This document shows positions 1 to 6,005 of a DNA stretch of 34,930 nucleotides, in pieces. The stretch comes from Clostridia bacterium (GTDB taxonomy: Bacteria; Bacillota; Clostridia; Oscillospirales; Acutalibacteraceae). A program made the translations under genes and the position numbers. Location of the stretch: assembly GCA_017416285.1 (NCBI GenBank), contig JAFQCU010000028.1:1-34930 (forward strand), in the 5' to 3' direction. The notes below the pieces were generated by a model that ran no database searches, was not told the origin of the DNA, and worked only from the letters and a program-made list of their open reading frames with translations. Positions within the stretch are counted from its first letter, which is position 1. Every line of letters begins with the position of its first letter.

Positions 1-165
1 GCGAAAAATTTGAAAGCGTTAACGCTTTCATTGATGAATTAAAAAAATATATTTATTACTACAACAACGAAAGAATTTCATTAAAACTAAAAGGAATGAG
101 CCCAGTACAATACCGAGCTCATTCACAAGCAATTTAATTTTGTCTAAACTTTGGGGTTCACTTCA
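1..165 (+). mobile_element. IS3-family insertion sequence, right end (partial)
   Basis: This is the 3' terminal part of an insertion sequence, cut by the window start. It holds the end of the transposase frame (3-137) and a 25-bp terminal inverted repeat at 141-165, which read on the minus strand begins TGAAGTGAACCCC and ends TTTAGACA. The same end recurs inverted at 34793-34930, which fixes the element boundary at 165. The two copies differ by a 7-bp insertion just after the transposase stop codon. Assignment to IS3/IS150-like elements rests on the transposase C-terminus and the TG...CA type terminus. The target duplication cannot be checked because the other end is outside the window. Confidence 0.88.
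3..137 (+). CDS. IS3-family transposase, C-terminal fragment
   Basis: Reading frame 3 gives 44 codons ending in TAA. It contains the motif YIYYYNNERISLKLKGMSP followed by VQYR, the usual end of the DDE integrase (rve) domain in IS3-family OrfB transposases. The catalytic residues lie upstream of the window, so activity cannot be judged. The frame is open to the window start, so it is truncated by the window and not visibly broken. A perfect 20-bp palindrome lies inside it at 11-30. Confidence 0.88.
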   Translation, partial: EKFESVNAFIDELKKYIYYYNNERISLKLKGMSPVQYRAHSQAI

Positions 166-183
166 GCTGTGACGGATTTTTAA
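166..183 (-). terminator. Half of a terminator hairpin downstream of rex, interrupted by the IS
   Basis: Read on the minus strand, the rex stop codon is followed by a short A-run and then TCCGTCACAGC, immediately before the IS end. On the plus strand this is GCTGTGACGG followed by ATTTTT, which looks like the descending arm and T-tract of a factor-independent terminator. The complementary arm is absent and would lie beyond the left IS copy. The hairpin is therefore inferred from one arm only. Confidence 0.5.
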
Positions 184-807
184 TTAATCATTCATTTTAA
201 AGGAAAGTCGCATTAGGCTATCGCTGAAATGAATATTCTGCACAACCACATCGGGGTGATGCATTGCAATATCGTAATGACTAAAGTTCCAAAAAGCTTT
301 TATGCCAAGCTTTATAAGCTGGGCAGAAATATTTTCGGCCGCTTCCTTTGGAATACATAAAATTGCAACCTCGGGTAAATTTTCACGGCAAAATTCATCA
401 AGCGTATCGGTGCTGCGCACAGGCTGATTGCGAACAATCTGACCAACGATGGATTCCTTGGCATCAAAAAGACCGATAAGATGAAAACCCTTTGATTCAA
501 AGTTCATATGCATTGCCACTGCACGACCCAAGTTACCCAAACCAATAAGTATCGCCTTTTTGGGGCGGTCAAGCTTCAATATTTGACCAATTTCGGTCTG
601 CAGCATTTCAATATTATAACCATAACCACGGTGACCAAAGCCGCCGAAGCAATTAAGATCTTGCCTTATCTGACTTGCGGTAATACCCATACGTTTTGAA
701 AGCTCTTTAGAAGAAATCCTCTCCTTGCCTTCAGCCTTGAGCTCACCCAAAAACCTGTAATATCGTGGCAAACGCTTAATAACAGATTCAGAAATTACAC
801 CAGCCAT
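184..807 (-). CDS. rex: Redox-sensing transcriptional repressor Rex
   Basis: Rex senses the NADH/NAD+ ratio and represses fermentation and energy genes when NADH is low. The 207-residue product has the family's usual length. A winged-helix domain fills about residues 1-80, including KELSKRMGITASQIRQDL and the conserved FGGFGHRGYGY stretch. The NAD(H)-binding Rossmann domain follows, with GLGNLG at 89-94. The C-terminal swapped helix region ends with SDSLMRLSF. The ATG at 807 is preceded by AGGAG at good spacing. It is transcribed divergently from perR. No convincing Rex operator was found in its own promoter region. Downstream, an IS end abuts the stop region. Confidence 0.96.
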   Translation of the reverse strand: MAGVISESVIKRLPRYYRFLGELKAEGKERISSKELSKRMGITASQIRQDLNCFGGFGHRGYGYNIEMLQTEIGQILKLDRPKKAILIGLGNLGRAVAMHMNFESKGFHLIGLFDAKESIVGQIVRNQPVRSTDTLDEFCRENLPEVAILCIPKEAAENISAQLIKLGIKAFWNFSHYDIAMHHPDVVVQNIHFSDSLMRLSFKMND

Positions 808-842
808 TTTATACTCCTAAATAATACACATAATACATATAA

Positions 843-871
843 ATAATAAATGAAAAACCGCCTCTTGTCAA
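843..871 (-). promoter_or_regulatory. Promoter of rex
   Basis: On the minus strand TTGACA (866-871) and TATTAT (843-848) are separated by exactly 17 bp, 36 bp or more upstream of the rex ATG. It is divergent from the perR promoter. Confidence 0.7.
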
Positions 872-907
872 GTTTTAAAAAAATATAAAAAATTTTTTGA
901 AAAACTA

Positions 908-935
908 TTGACAAATGAAAAATAATCGGTATAAT
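908..935 (+). promoter_or_regulatory. Promoter of the perR-rubrerythrin operon
   Basis: TTGACA at 908-913 and TATAAT at 930-935 are separated by 16 bp, and the expected start site falls near 941-943. This places the transcription start inside the palindrome at 940-954. Confidence 0.8.
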
Positions 936-939
936 AAAA

Positions 940-954
940 TAGTAATCATTACTG
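940..954 (+). promoter_or_regulatory. PerR/Fur-box-like operator
   Basis: The sequence AGTAATCATTACT (941-953) is a perfect inverted repeat with a one-base centre. It has the 7-1-7 layout of the Bacillus Per box (TTATAATNATTATAA) and keeps its TAATNATTA core. It overlaps the expected transcription start of the perR operon, which fits repression of perR and rubrerythrin by PerR itself. The operator role is inferred from position and symmetry. Confidence 0.65.
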
Positions 955-970
955 ATTTGGGTGACAAAAA

Positions 971-1348
971 ATGAAAAACTATTCTAAACAGCGTGAGGCG
1001 ATTTTAACCGTCCTCAGCCAAACAGATACTCACCCTACAGCAAATTGGATTTACGAACAAGTTCGGGAAATAATACCTAATATAAGCTTGGGTACGGTTT
1101 ACCGAAATCTTTCACAGCTAAGTCAAGATGGCGACATTTTAAGCATCAATGTTGGCGACGGGTTTGAGCATTTTGATTATGACACTTCCCCACACGCCCA
1201 CCTGCACTGCAAAAAGTGCGGTTGCATTCACGATGCAAGGCTTGAAAACGACCCATTGGCAAAGGTTGCGAAAAAAACAGGTTTCACACCTGAAACTACA
1301 ATTTATGTAGCTTACGGTATCTGTCAAAACTGTAACACAAATAACTAA
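971..1348 (+). CDS. perR: Fur-family peroxide regulator PerR
   Basis: This 125-residue Fur-family protein has an N-terminal winged helix (about 1-70) and a C-terminal dimerisation domain. Aligned by eye with Bacillus subtilis PerR, all five regulatory-metal ligands are present: H21, D69, H75, H77 and D88 (counterparts of H37, D85, H91, H93 and D104). H21 and H75 are the candidate oxidation sites for peroxide sensing. The structural zinc cysteines are C80/C83 and C118/C121. The ATG at 971 follows GGTGA. The gene is 16 bp upstream of the rubrerythrin start and clearly cotranscribed with it, which supports PerR over Fur or Zur. It is shorter than B. subtilis PerR at the N-terminus. Confidence 0.9.
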   Translation: MKNYSKQREAILTVLSQTDTHPTANWIYEQVREIIPNISLGTVYRNLSQLSQDGDILSINVGDGFEHFDYDTSPHAHLHCKKCGCIHDARLENDPLAKVAKKTGFTPETTIYVAYGICQNCNTNN

Positions 1349-1364
1349 TTTGGAGGAAATTAAA

Positions 1365-1907
1365 ATGAAAAAATATGTATGTCTTATCTGCGGTTATACT
1401 CACGAAGGTGACGCTGCTCCCAACGAATGCCCCATCTGCCACGCTCCTGCTTCTAAATTTCAGGAACAGTCAGCTGAAAAAAGCTGGGCTGCTGAACACG
1501 TTGTAGGTGTTGCACAGGGTGTTGACCAAAGAATTATCGACGGTCTTCGTGAAAACTTTAACGGCGAATGCTGCGAAGTTGGTATGTATCTTGCTATGGC
1601 ACGTGTTGCTCATAGAGAAGGATTACCCGAAATCGGCCTTTACTGGGAAAAGGCAGCTTATGAAGAAGCTGAACACGCAGCAAAATTCGCTGAGCTTTTA
1701 GGTGAAGTTGTAACCGACTCCACCAAGAAAAATCTTGAAATGCGTGTAGACGCTGAAAACGGCGCTACCCTCGGCAAGTTCGAGCTTGCAAAGCTCGCTA
1801 AAGAACTCGGCCTTGATGCTATCCATGACACCGTTCATGAAATGGCACGTGACGAGGCTCGACATGGTAAAGCATTTGAGGGTCTTTTAGACCGTTATTT
1901 TAAGTAA
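1365..1907 (+). CDS. rbr: Reverse rubrerythrin (NADH peroxidase component)
   Basis: Reverse rubrerythrins reduce hydrogen peroxide, and in clostridia also oxygen, with electrons from rubredoxin-type carriers. The 180-residue product begins with a rubredoxin-like iron site, CLIC (C6, C9) and CPIC (C22, C25). This is followed by a ferritin-like four-helix domain with diiron motifs EEAEH (100-104) and DEARH (163-167). The N-terminal position of the rubredoxin domain is the inverted order that defines reverse rubrerythrin. An in-frame TTG lies at 1350, but the TGGAGG at 1351-1356 is the ribosome binding site for the ATG at 1365. It is second in the perR operon, so peroxide induction through PerR is likely. 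Confidence 0.93.
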   Translation: MKKYVCLICGYTHEGDAAPNECPICHAPASKFQEQSAEKSWAAEHVVGVAQGVDQRIIDGLRENFNGECCEVGMYLAMARVAHREGLPEIGLYWEKAAYEEAEHAAKFAELLGEVVTDSTKKNLEMRVDAENGATLGKFELAKLAKELGLDAIHDTVHEMARDEARHGKAFEGLLDRYFK

Positions 1908-1930
1908 TATCTGATTGTAAAATCACCTGA

Positions 1931-1966
1931 GATGTGCTATCATAACGGTAGCACATCTTTTGTTTT
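1931..1966 (+). terminator. Terminator of the perR-rubrerythrin operon
   Basis: A 9-bp stem GATGTGCTA/TAGCACATC (1931-1939 and 1949-1957) with a 9-nt loop is followed by a T-rich tract TTTTGTTTT. Confidence 0.85.
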
Positions 1967-1978
1967 GGAGTGATATAA

Positions 1979-2641
1979 TTGAAAAAATACATTTGCTTAA
2001 TATTATGCTTTTGCTTTTTGTTAATTGTGGGTTGTAAGGAAAATACTGATAATGCCAACGATTATAAATCAAAAACAGGCGGTCTGTCCAATAAAATTGA
2101 GTTTAAAATATACGATGACAAATCAAAAACCTGGCTCGATAATTCGCATATTGATAAAATAATTTTAAAATCAAATGACGCTGAGAGCGGTATAATTATT
2201 AAAACCACCCAAGACGGCAAAAAGCTATTACGAGAAGCTACCGAAAAAAATATGGGCAAAATACTTTCAATATCCGTCGGCGAAAAAAAGCTTTACAGCG
2301 CACTTGTTTCAGCTCCGATTGAAGATGGCGAAGTACTGCTGAATTACTCGTATTTCGATTATACATACCTGTATAACTATTTAACCGGTGCCAATGACTT
2401 AATGGCTGGTGTTACACCGCCCAAAACAATTATTTCTGAAGACCAAGCACAAAAAATCATATTTGATTACAAAAAAATCCCTGTCGACAAGGTATCTGAT
2501 ATTATAACCACACTTAAAATTACGGAAAAAAGCTTCAGTTGGCAATATTATATCGACTTTAGCTTTGACGGTATCAAACACAGCGCCGAAGTCAATGCAC
2601 ACAGCGGCGAAATCATAAAATTTGCCAGCGATTTTACTTAA
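1979..2641 (+). CDS. Lipoprotein with PepSY-like C-terminal domain
   Basis: The 220-residue product starts with TTG at 1979, preceded by TTGGAG at 1965-1970, 8 nt upstream. No ATG gives a plausible signal peptide. The signal peptide MKKYICLILCFCFLLIVGC ends in a lipobox with acylated Cys19. The middle (about 40-145) is not recognised. Residues from about 150 resemble a PepSY fold: an initial ISEDQAQKIIFDY helix, then WQYYIDFSFDG and AEVNAHSGEIIKF strands, the usual pattern of a strand ending in a D/N-xx-(T/S)GEI turn. PepSY domains are thought to inhibit or chaperone extracellular proteases, but no partner is visible. The gene sits next to a second PepSY lipoprotein. Confidence 0.7.
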   Translation: MKKYICLILCFCFLLIVGCKENTDNANDYKSKTGGLSNKIEFKIYDDKSKTWLDNSHIDKIILKSNDAESGIIIKTTQDGKKLLREATEKNMGKILSISVGEKKLYSALVSAPIEDGEVLLNYSYFDYTYLYNYLTGANDLMAGVTPPKTIISEDQAQKIIFDYKKIPVDKVSDIITTLKITEKSFSWQYYIDFSFDGIKHSAEVNAHSGEIIKFASDFT

Positions 2642-2700
2642 GCGCCGCCATATCATAAACCATTAAATTTTTAAATAAAATTACACAGGAGGAAAGAAAA

Positions 2701-3108
2701 ATGAAAAAATTATTTGTATTACTTTTAACCGCTGTTTTGTTATTTATGCTTTCTGCCTGCGATAATAATGCAGGTGCAGCTAACAAAAACGGCTCGCCCG
2801 CTTCACAAAGCACCCCGTCTGGTATTCAAACGGATAATAACAACTCATCTACCCCAACCCCATCCTCTCCATCAAAGCCATCAGCAAGTGACGCTAAAAT
2901 CACCCGAGACAGAGCAATCGAAATAGCTTTAGAAAAAGCAAAGCTTCAAAAAGCAGATATACGTGACCTTGAAGCTGAGCTTGATTATGAAAAGGGCGTT
3001 TTGGTTTGGGAGGTTGACTTTGATTATCAAAATTTTGATTATTCCTACGACATCAACGCCAATACAGGTGCAATTATTTTTGAAGAAATAGAAAAAGATG
3101 ATAGATAA
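2701..3108 (+). CDS. PepSY-domain lipoprotein
   Basis: This is a 135-residue secreted lipoprotein. The signal peptide ends in LSAC with the acylated cysteine at 20. A low-complexity Ser/Pro/Thr/Asn linker (about 22-62) follows, which probably spans the peptidoglycan. A single PepSY domain (about 65-130) reads ITRDRAIEIALEKA ... LVWEVDF ... YSYDINANTGAIIFEE, the family pattern. The start ATG has a strong AGGAGG 8 nt upstream. It lies 59 bp after the previous lipoprotein with no terminator between, so the two are probably cotranscribed. The domain is short and carries no catalytic residues, so a binding or inhibitory role is likely, with the target unknown. Confidence 0.85.
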   Translation: MKKLFVLLLTAVLLFMLSACDNNAGAANKNGSPASQSTPSGIQTDNNNSSTPTPSSPSKPSASDAKITRDRAIEIALEKAKLQKADIRDLEAELDYEKGVLVWEVDFDYQNFDYSYDINANTGAIIFEEIEKDDR

Positions 3109-3124
3109 AACGTCGTTTTCTTAT

Positions 3125-3160
3125 CACGGCAGAACAATTACTGTTCTGCCGTGTTGTTAT
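3125..3160 (+). terminator. Terminator after the PepSY lipoprotein
   Basis: A perfect 12-bp stem CACGGCAGAACA/TGTTCTGCCGTG (3125-3136 and 3142-3153) with a 5-nt loop is followed by TTGTTATTT. Confidence 0.85.
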
Positions 3161-3178
3161 TTACATATAATACACCTA

Positions 3179-3207
3179 TTGAAAAGCGTAACATTTTGTG
3201 TTATGAT
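3179..3207 (+). promoter_or_regulatory. Promoter of the glycosyltransferase gene
   Basis: TTGAAA (3179-3184) and TATGAT (3202-3207) have a 17-bp spacer, 50 bp upstream of the glycosyltransferase ATG and downstream of a terminator. Confidence 0.65.
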
Positions 3208-3256
3208 ATATAAGGACTAGTTTGGCCCAATTTTTTTAAAACAAGGTGAGACAAAA

Positions 3257-4636
3257 ATGGAAATTGTCGTTGTGTTAAACGCAATATGGACCGTTGTAAG
3301 TACAATTTCAAAAATAATATCCAAAACACTTTGGTATAAAAATATTTTCAAATACGTCGGCGTTGTAGCGACACGCAAATTTAAGCCTGCTAAGCAGTAC
3401 CACAAATATGCAATTATTGTTGCCGCCAGAAACGAACGTACTGTTATTGGCAACCTGATTGACAGCATTAAACGCCAAAATTACCCCGAAGACAAGCTGG
3501 ATATTTTCGTGGTTGCCGACAACTGCACCGACGATACCGCCGCTATCGCACGAGAGATGGGGGCAATTTGTTACGAGCGATTTGATAACGAGCACCGCAC
3601 CAAGGGCTATGCCTTGCAGTATTTGGTGGAGTGTATCCGTCGTGATTACGGCATTGATGCATATGAAGGTTATATCCTTTTTGACGCTGACAACCTTTTA
3701 GCACCCGATTATTTGGAACAAATGAACAACGCATTTGATGCCGGTGAAAAAATTATTACCTCTTACCGTAATACCAAAAACTTTGACGACAACTGGATTG
3801 CTGCTTCTTACGGTGTGCATTGGCTTCGCACTGTTCGTAACGAGCATCGCCCACGTTCCCTTTTCCATTTAGCAACCCGTATTCAGGGTACAGGGTTCTT
3901 GTTTGCGCACGAGCTTATAAAAGACGGTTGGAATTGGGTTTCCTTAACCGAGGACCGTGCCTTCTGTGCCGATGCAGTGGCAAAGGGTTATAAAATTTCT
4001 TATAACCATGATGCAATTTTTTATGACGAACAGCCCGTTTCACTCCGGATTGCAATGCGCCAGCGTATACGTTGGGCAAAAGGTCATTTGCAGGCATTTG
4101 GTGAAATCGGTCCAAAGCTTTTCGGCCATATTTTTGTAACCGGCGGCGTTGCAAGTATTCACGAAAAAGGCAAAATTTCAATATGGAAGCGTATTTTCAA
4201 TAATTTACGGCTTCGTTTTATGAGCCTTGATATTTTATCAAACGTTTATCCCCGTGCATTATTTACGTTTTTTAAACGCTTAATTTATCTTATTGTGAAA
4301 ATTTCGGTTATCTGCATTTTGGCACCAAATGTCAGCAAAATCGGTGCAACGGTTTTAACTGTGCTTTGGTGGAACGCCGAAACCTATTTAAAAACCACGC
4401 TTGTTGCGCTTTACGTTTATATTATTGAACAAAAGCGAATTCAAAAAATTGGATTTTTCAAGACGTTATGGTTTGCGGCCACCTTCCCCATTTTTGATAT
4501 TATGGGTAAAATTGCCCTTGTTGTTGCAATGTTTATGAAGGTTGAATGGAAGCCGATTCCCCACGATTCAAACGTGAAGATTACCGATTTAACCGATAAG
4601 GCAAAAAATAATAAAGAAAAGCAAAAAATCTCTTGA
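3257..4636 (+). CDS. Membrane-associated family 2 glycosyltransferase
   Basis: This 459-residue GT2 enzyme belongs to the processive BcsA/hyaluronan-synthase-like group. Visible motifs are IIVAARNE (53-60) at the nucleotide-sugar site, DNCTDDT (88-94), the DAD metal motif (143-145), TED (231-233) with the catalytic-base aspartate, and QRIRW (269-273, the QxxRW motif). Several hydrophobic segments after about residue 325 suggest C-terminal membrane helices with a basic tail. AAGGTGAG precedes the ATG. It stands alone, with no PilZ domain, polymer export or modification genes nearby, so donor and product cannot be assigned. Its TGA stop lies inside the -35 of the rplJ promoter, and no terminator separates the two genes. 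Confidence 0.85.
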   Translation: MEIVVVLNAIWTVVSTISKIISKTLWYKNIFKYVGVVATRKFKPAKQYHKYAIIVAARNERTVIGNLIDSIKRQNYPEDKLDIFVVADNCTDDTAAIAREMGAICYERFDNEHRTKGYALQYLVECIRRDYGIDAYEGYILFDADNLLAPDYLEQMNNAFDAGEKIITSYRNTKNFDDNWIAASYGVHWLRTVRNEHRPRSLFHLATRIQGTGFLFAHELIKDGWNWVSLTEDRAFCADAVAKGYKISYNHDAIFYDEQPVSLRIAMRQRIRWAKGHLQAFGEIGPKLFGHIFVTGGVASIHEKGKISIWKRIFNNLRLRFMSLDILSNVYPRALFTFFKRLIYLIVKISVICILAPNVSKIGATVLTVLWWNAETYLKTTLVALYVYIIEQKRIQKIGFFKTLWFAATFPIFDIMGKIALVVAMFMKVEWKPIPHDSNVKITDLTDKAKNNKEKQKIS

Positions 4637-4661
4637 CAAACAGCGCTTTTTGGTGTATAAT
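4633..4661 (+). promoter_or_regulatory. Promoter of rplJL
   Basis: A consensus TTGACA (4633-4638), 17-bp spacer and TATAAT (4656-4661). The glycosyltransferase stop codon (4634-4636) lies inside the -35 hexamer. Confidence 0.9.
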
Positions 4662-4667
4662 CCCCTT

Positions 4668-4797
4668 GTTGCAATCCAAAGACAGTAGGTGGCTTTACGC
4701 CGTAAGCTTTATCGCCTACCGAGGTAAGCGCTTAAATGTTATATTTATGCTTATTTTCGTCCGTCTTGTTTTATGCAATGACGGACTTCTTTTTTTA
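4668..4797 (+). ncRNA. Ribosomal protein L10 leader with attenuator
   Basis: The 5' UTR of rplJ carries the features of the Firmicutes L10 leader, the element bound by the L10-(L12)4 complex for autoregulation. AGTAGGTGGC pairs with ATCGCCTACCGAGGT across a TAAGC-containing internal region (about 4685-4725). It is followed by a factor-independent terminator with stem GTCCGTC/GACGGAC (4759-4765 and 4780-4786) and a long T-run. Premature termination is the expected control. Identity rests on the CCTACCGAGGT motif and position directly before rplJ. Confidence 0.88.
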
Positions 4798-4833
4798 GAT
4801 TGCAAAATCTAAATTTTTTGTGAGGTGACAAAA

Positions 4834-5334
4834 TTGCCAAACGCAGCAGTATTAGAACAAAAACAAAAGCAGGTAGCTGAAATTTCTGAAAAGTTAGAAA
4901 AGGCTATCGTAGGTGTTGTAGTTGACTACAAGGGCATCACAGTTGCTGACGATACTAAGCTTCGTAAGGAACTTCGTGAAAACGGTGTTGATTACTTCGT
5001 TGTTAAGAACACCATTCTCGGCCGTGCTATTGCTGATACTTGTTACGCTGATATGAGCCCTGCTCTTGAAGGTACAACCGCTATCGCACTCGCTAATGAA
5101 GACTACACAGCAGCAGCAAGAATTCTTTCAAAGTTTGCTGAAACACATCCTGACTTCAAGATTAAGACTGGTTTCCTTGATGATAAGGTTGTTGACATTG
5201 CTACTATTGACGCTCTTGCTAAGCTCCCCACCAAGGAAGTACTTCTTGCAACAGTTTGCAACGTATTCCAGGCACCCATCGCTGCATTCGCACGTGCAGT
5301 ACAGGCTATCGTTGATAAGGAAAACGAAGCTTAA
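4834..5334 (+). CDS. rplJ: 50S ribosomal protein L10
   Basis: L10 anchors the L7/L12 stalk on the large subunit. The 166-residue product begins MPNAAVLEQKQKQVAEIS and shows the typical VVDYKGITVADDTKLRKELRENG segment, with the C-terminal helix (about 135-166) that carries L12 dimers. A GTG at 4825 is in frame, but AGGTG at 4823-4827 is the ribosome binding site for the TTG at 4834, and the MPN start matches the family. It is followed 44 bp later by rplL. Control is through the L10 leader. Unusually, rplK/rplA and rpoBC are not adjacent. Confidence 0.96.
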   Translation: MPNAAVLEQKQKQVAEISEKLEKAIVGVVVDYKGITVADDTKLRKELRENGVDYFVVKNTILGRAIADTCYADMSPALEGTTAIALANEDYTAAARILSKFAETHPDFKIKTGFLDDKVVDIATIDALAKLPTKEVLLATVCNVFQAPIAAFARAVQAIVDKENEA

Positions 5335-5378
5335 TTAAATAATTAAAAATCAAAAAACATTTATTGGAGGAAAATAAA

Positions 5379-5756
5379 ATGGCATCTGAAAAAATCACAG
5401 CTATGATTGAAGAGTTAAAAACTCTTACCGTATTAGAACTTTCTGAACTCGTAAAGGCAGTAGAAGAAGAATTTGGCGTATCTGCAGCAGCAGCTGTAGC
5501 AGTAGCAGCTCCCGCAGCAGGCGGCGCAGCAGCAGCTGAAGAAAAGACTGAATTCGACGTTATCCTTAAGGAAGCTGGTCCCGAAAAGATTAAGGTTATC
5601 AAGGTTGTTCGTGAAATCACCGGTCTCGGCCTTGCTGAAGCTAAGGCTATCGTTGATGGCGCTCCCAAGACCCTTAAGGAAGCAGTTTCTAAGGAAGAAG
5701 CTGAAGAACTCAAGGCTAAGCTTACTGAAGTTAGCGCAGTTGTTGAAATCGCTTAA
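5379..5756 (+). CDS. rplL: 50S ribosomal protein L7/L12
   Basis: L7/L12 forms the flexible stalk that recruits translation GTPases. The 125-residue product has the N-terminal dimerisation helices ([20 protein letters not shown]), an Ala-rich hinge (about 38-58), and the C-terminal factor-binding domain with [20 protein letters not shown]. The GGAGG at 5366-5370 serves the ATG at 5379; an in-frame TTG at 5364 is not used. The gene is second in the operon and ends at a strong terminator. Codon use is biased as expected for a highly expressed gene. Confidence 0.97.
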   Translation: MASEKITAMIEELKTLTVLELSELVKAVEEEFGVSAAAAVAVAAPAAGGAAAAEEKTEFDVILKEAGPEKIKVIKVVREITGLGLAEAKAIVDGAPKTLKEAVSKEEAEELKAKLTEVSAVVEIA

Positions 5757-5776
5757 TTTAAAGCTTAAGTTTTTAA

Positions 5777-5807
5777 AAAGAACACCTTCGGGTGTTCTTT
5801 TTTTATG
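5777..5807 (+). terminator. Terminator of rplJL
   Basis: A 10-bp stem AAAGAACACC/GGTGTTCTTT around a TTCG tetraloop (5777-5800) is followed by a run of T. Confidence 0.92.
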
Positions 5808-5839
5808 CCTATTTTTTGGTAATTATAGTGTATTTTGTG

Positions 5840-5868
5840 TTGACATATGCGATATATAGTGGTAAAAT
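5840..5868 (+). promoter_or_regulatory. Promoter of rny
   Basis: TTGACA (5840-5845), a 17-bp spacer and TAAAAT (5863-5868). It predicts a leader of about 130 nt before the rny ATG. Confidence 0.75.
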
Positions 5869-5942
5869 TATATAGATAATATTGCAGCTTTGCTTTTATG
5901 GGGCAATTTGGCGAATGTTCTGTAAAATAAGTTGATATATCG

Positions 5943-5996
5943 CAGGAGGGAAACACACGGCTCCTGTTAGTTAAACACCGTGTTTTATATAGGAGG
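5943..5996 (+). promoter_or_regulatory. Structured rny leader with competing pairings
   Basis: CAGGAG (5943-5948) is perfectly complementary to CTCCTG (5961-5966), and ACACGG (5955-5960) to CCGTGT (5978-5983, followed by TTTAT). The two pairings interleave, so they form a pseudoknot or exclude each other. CTCCT could also pair with the ribosome binding site AGGAGG at 5991-5996. Pairing is seen in the sequence; a control function for rny is inferred. Confidence 0.45.
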
Positions 5997-6005
5997 TGCA
6001 AGTAC

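Noticed and set aside
808-970. Rex operator in the rex-perR intergenic region
   Set aside because: No sequence close to TTGTTAA-N4-TTAACAA or TTGTGA-type palindromes was found. The only clear palindrome fits a Per box.
3308-4181. Open frames overlapping the glycosyltransferase gene
   Set aside because: All GT2 motifs lie in one continuous frame, and the alternatives show no recognisable features or ribosome binding sites.
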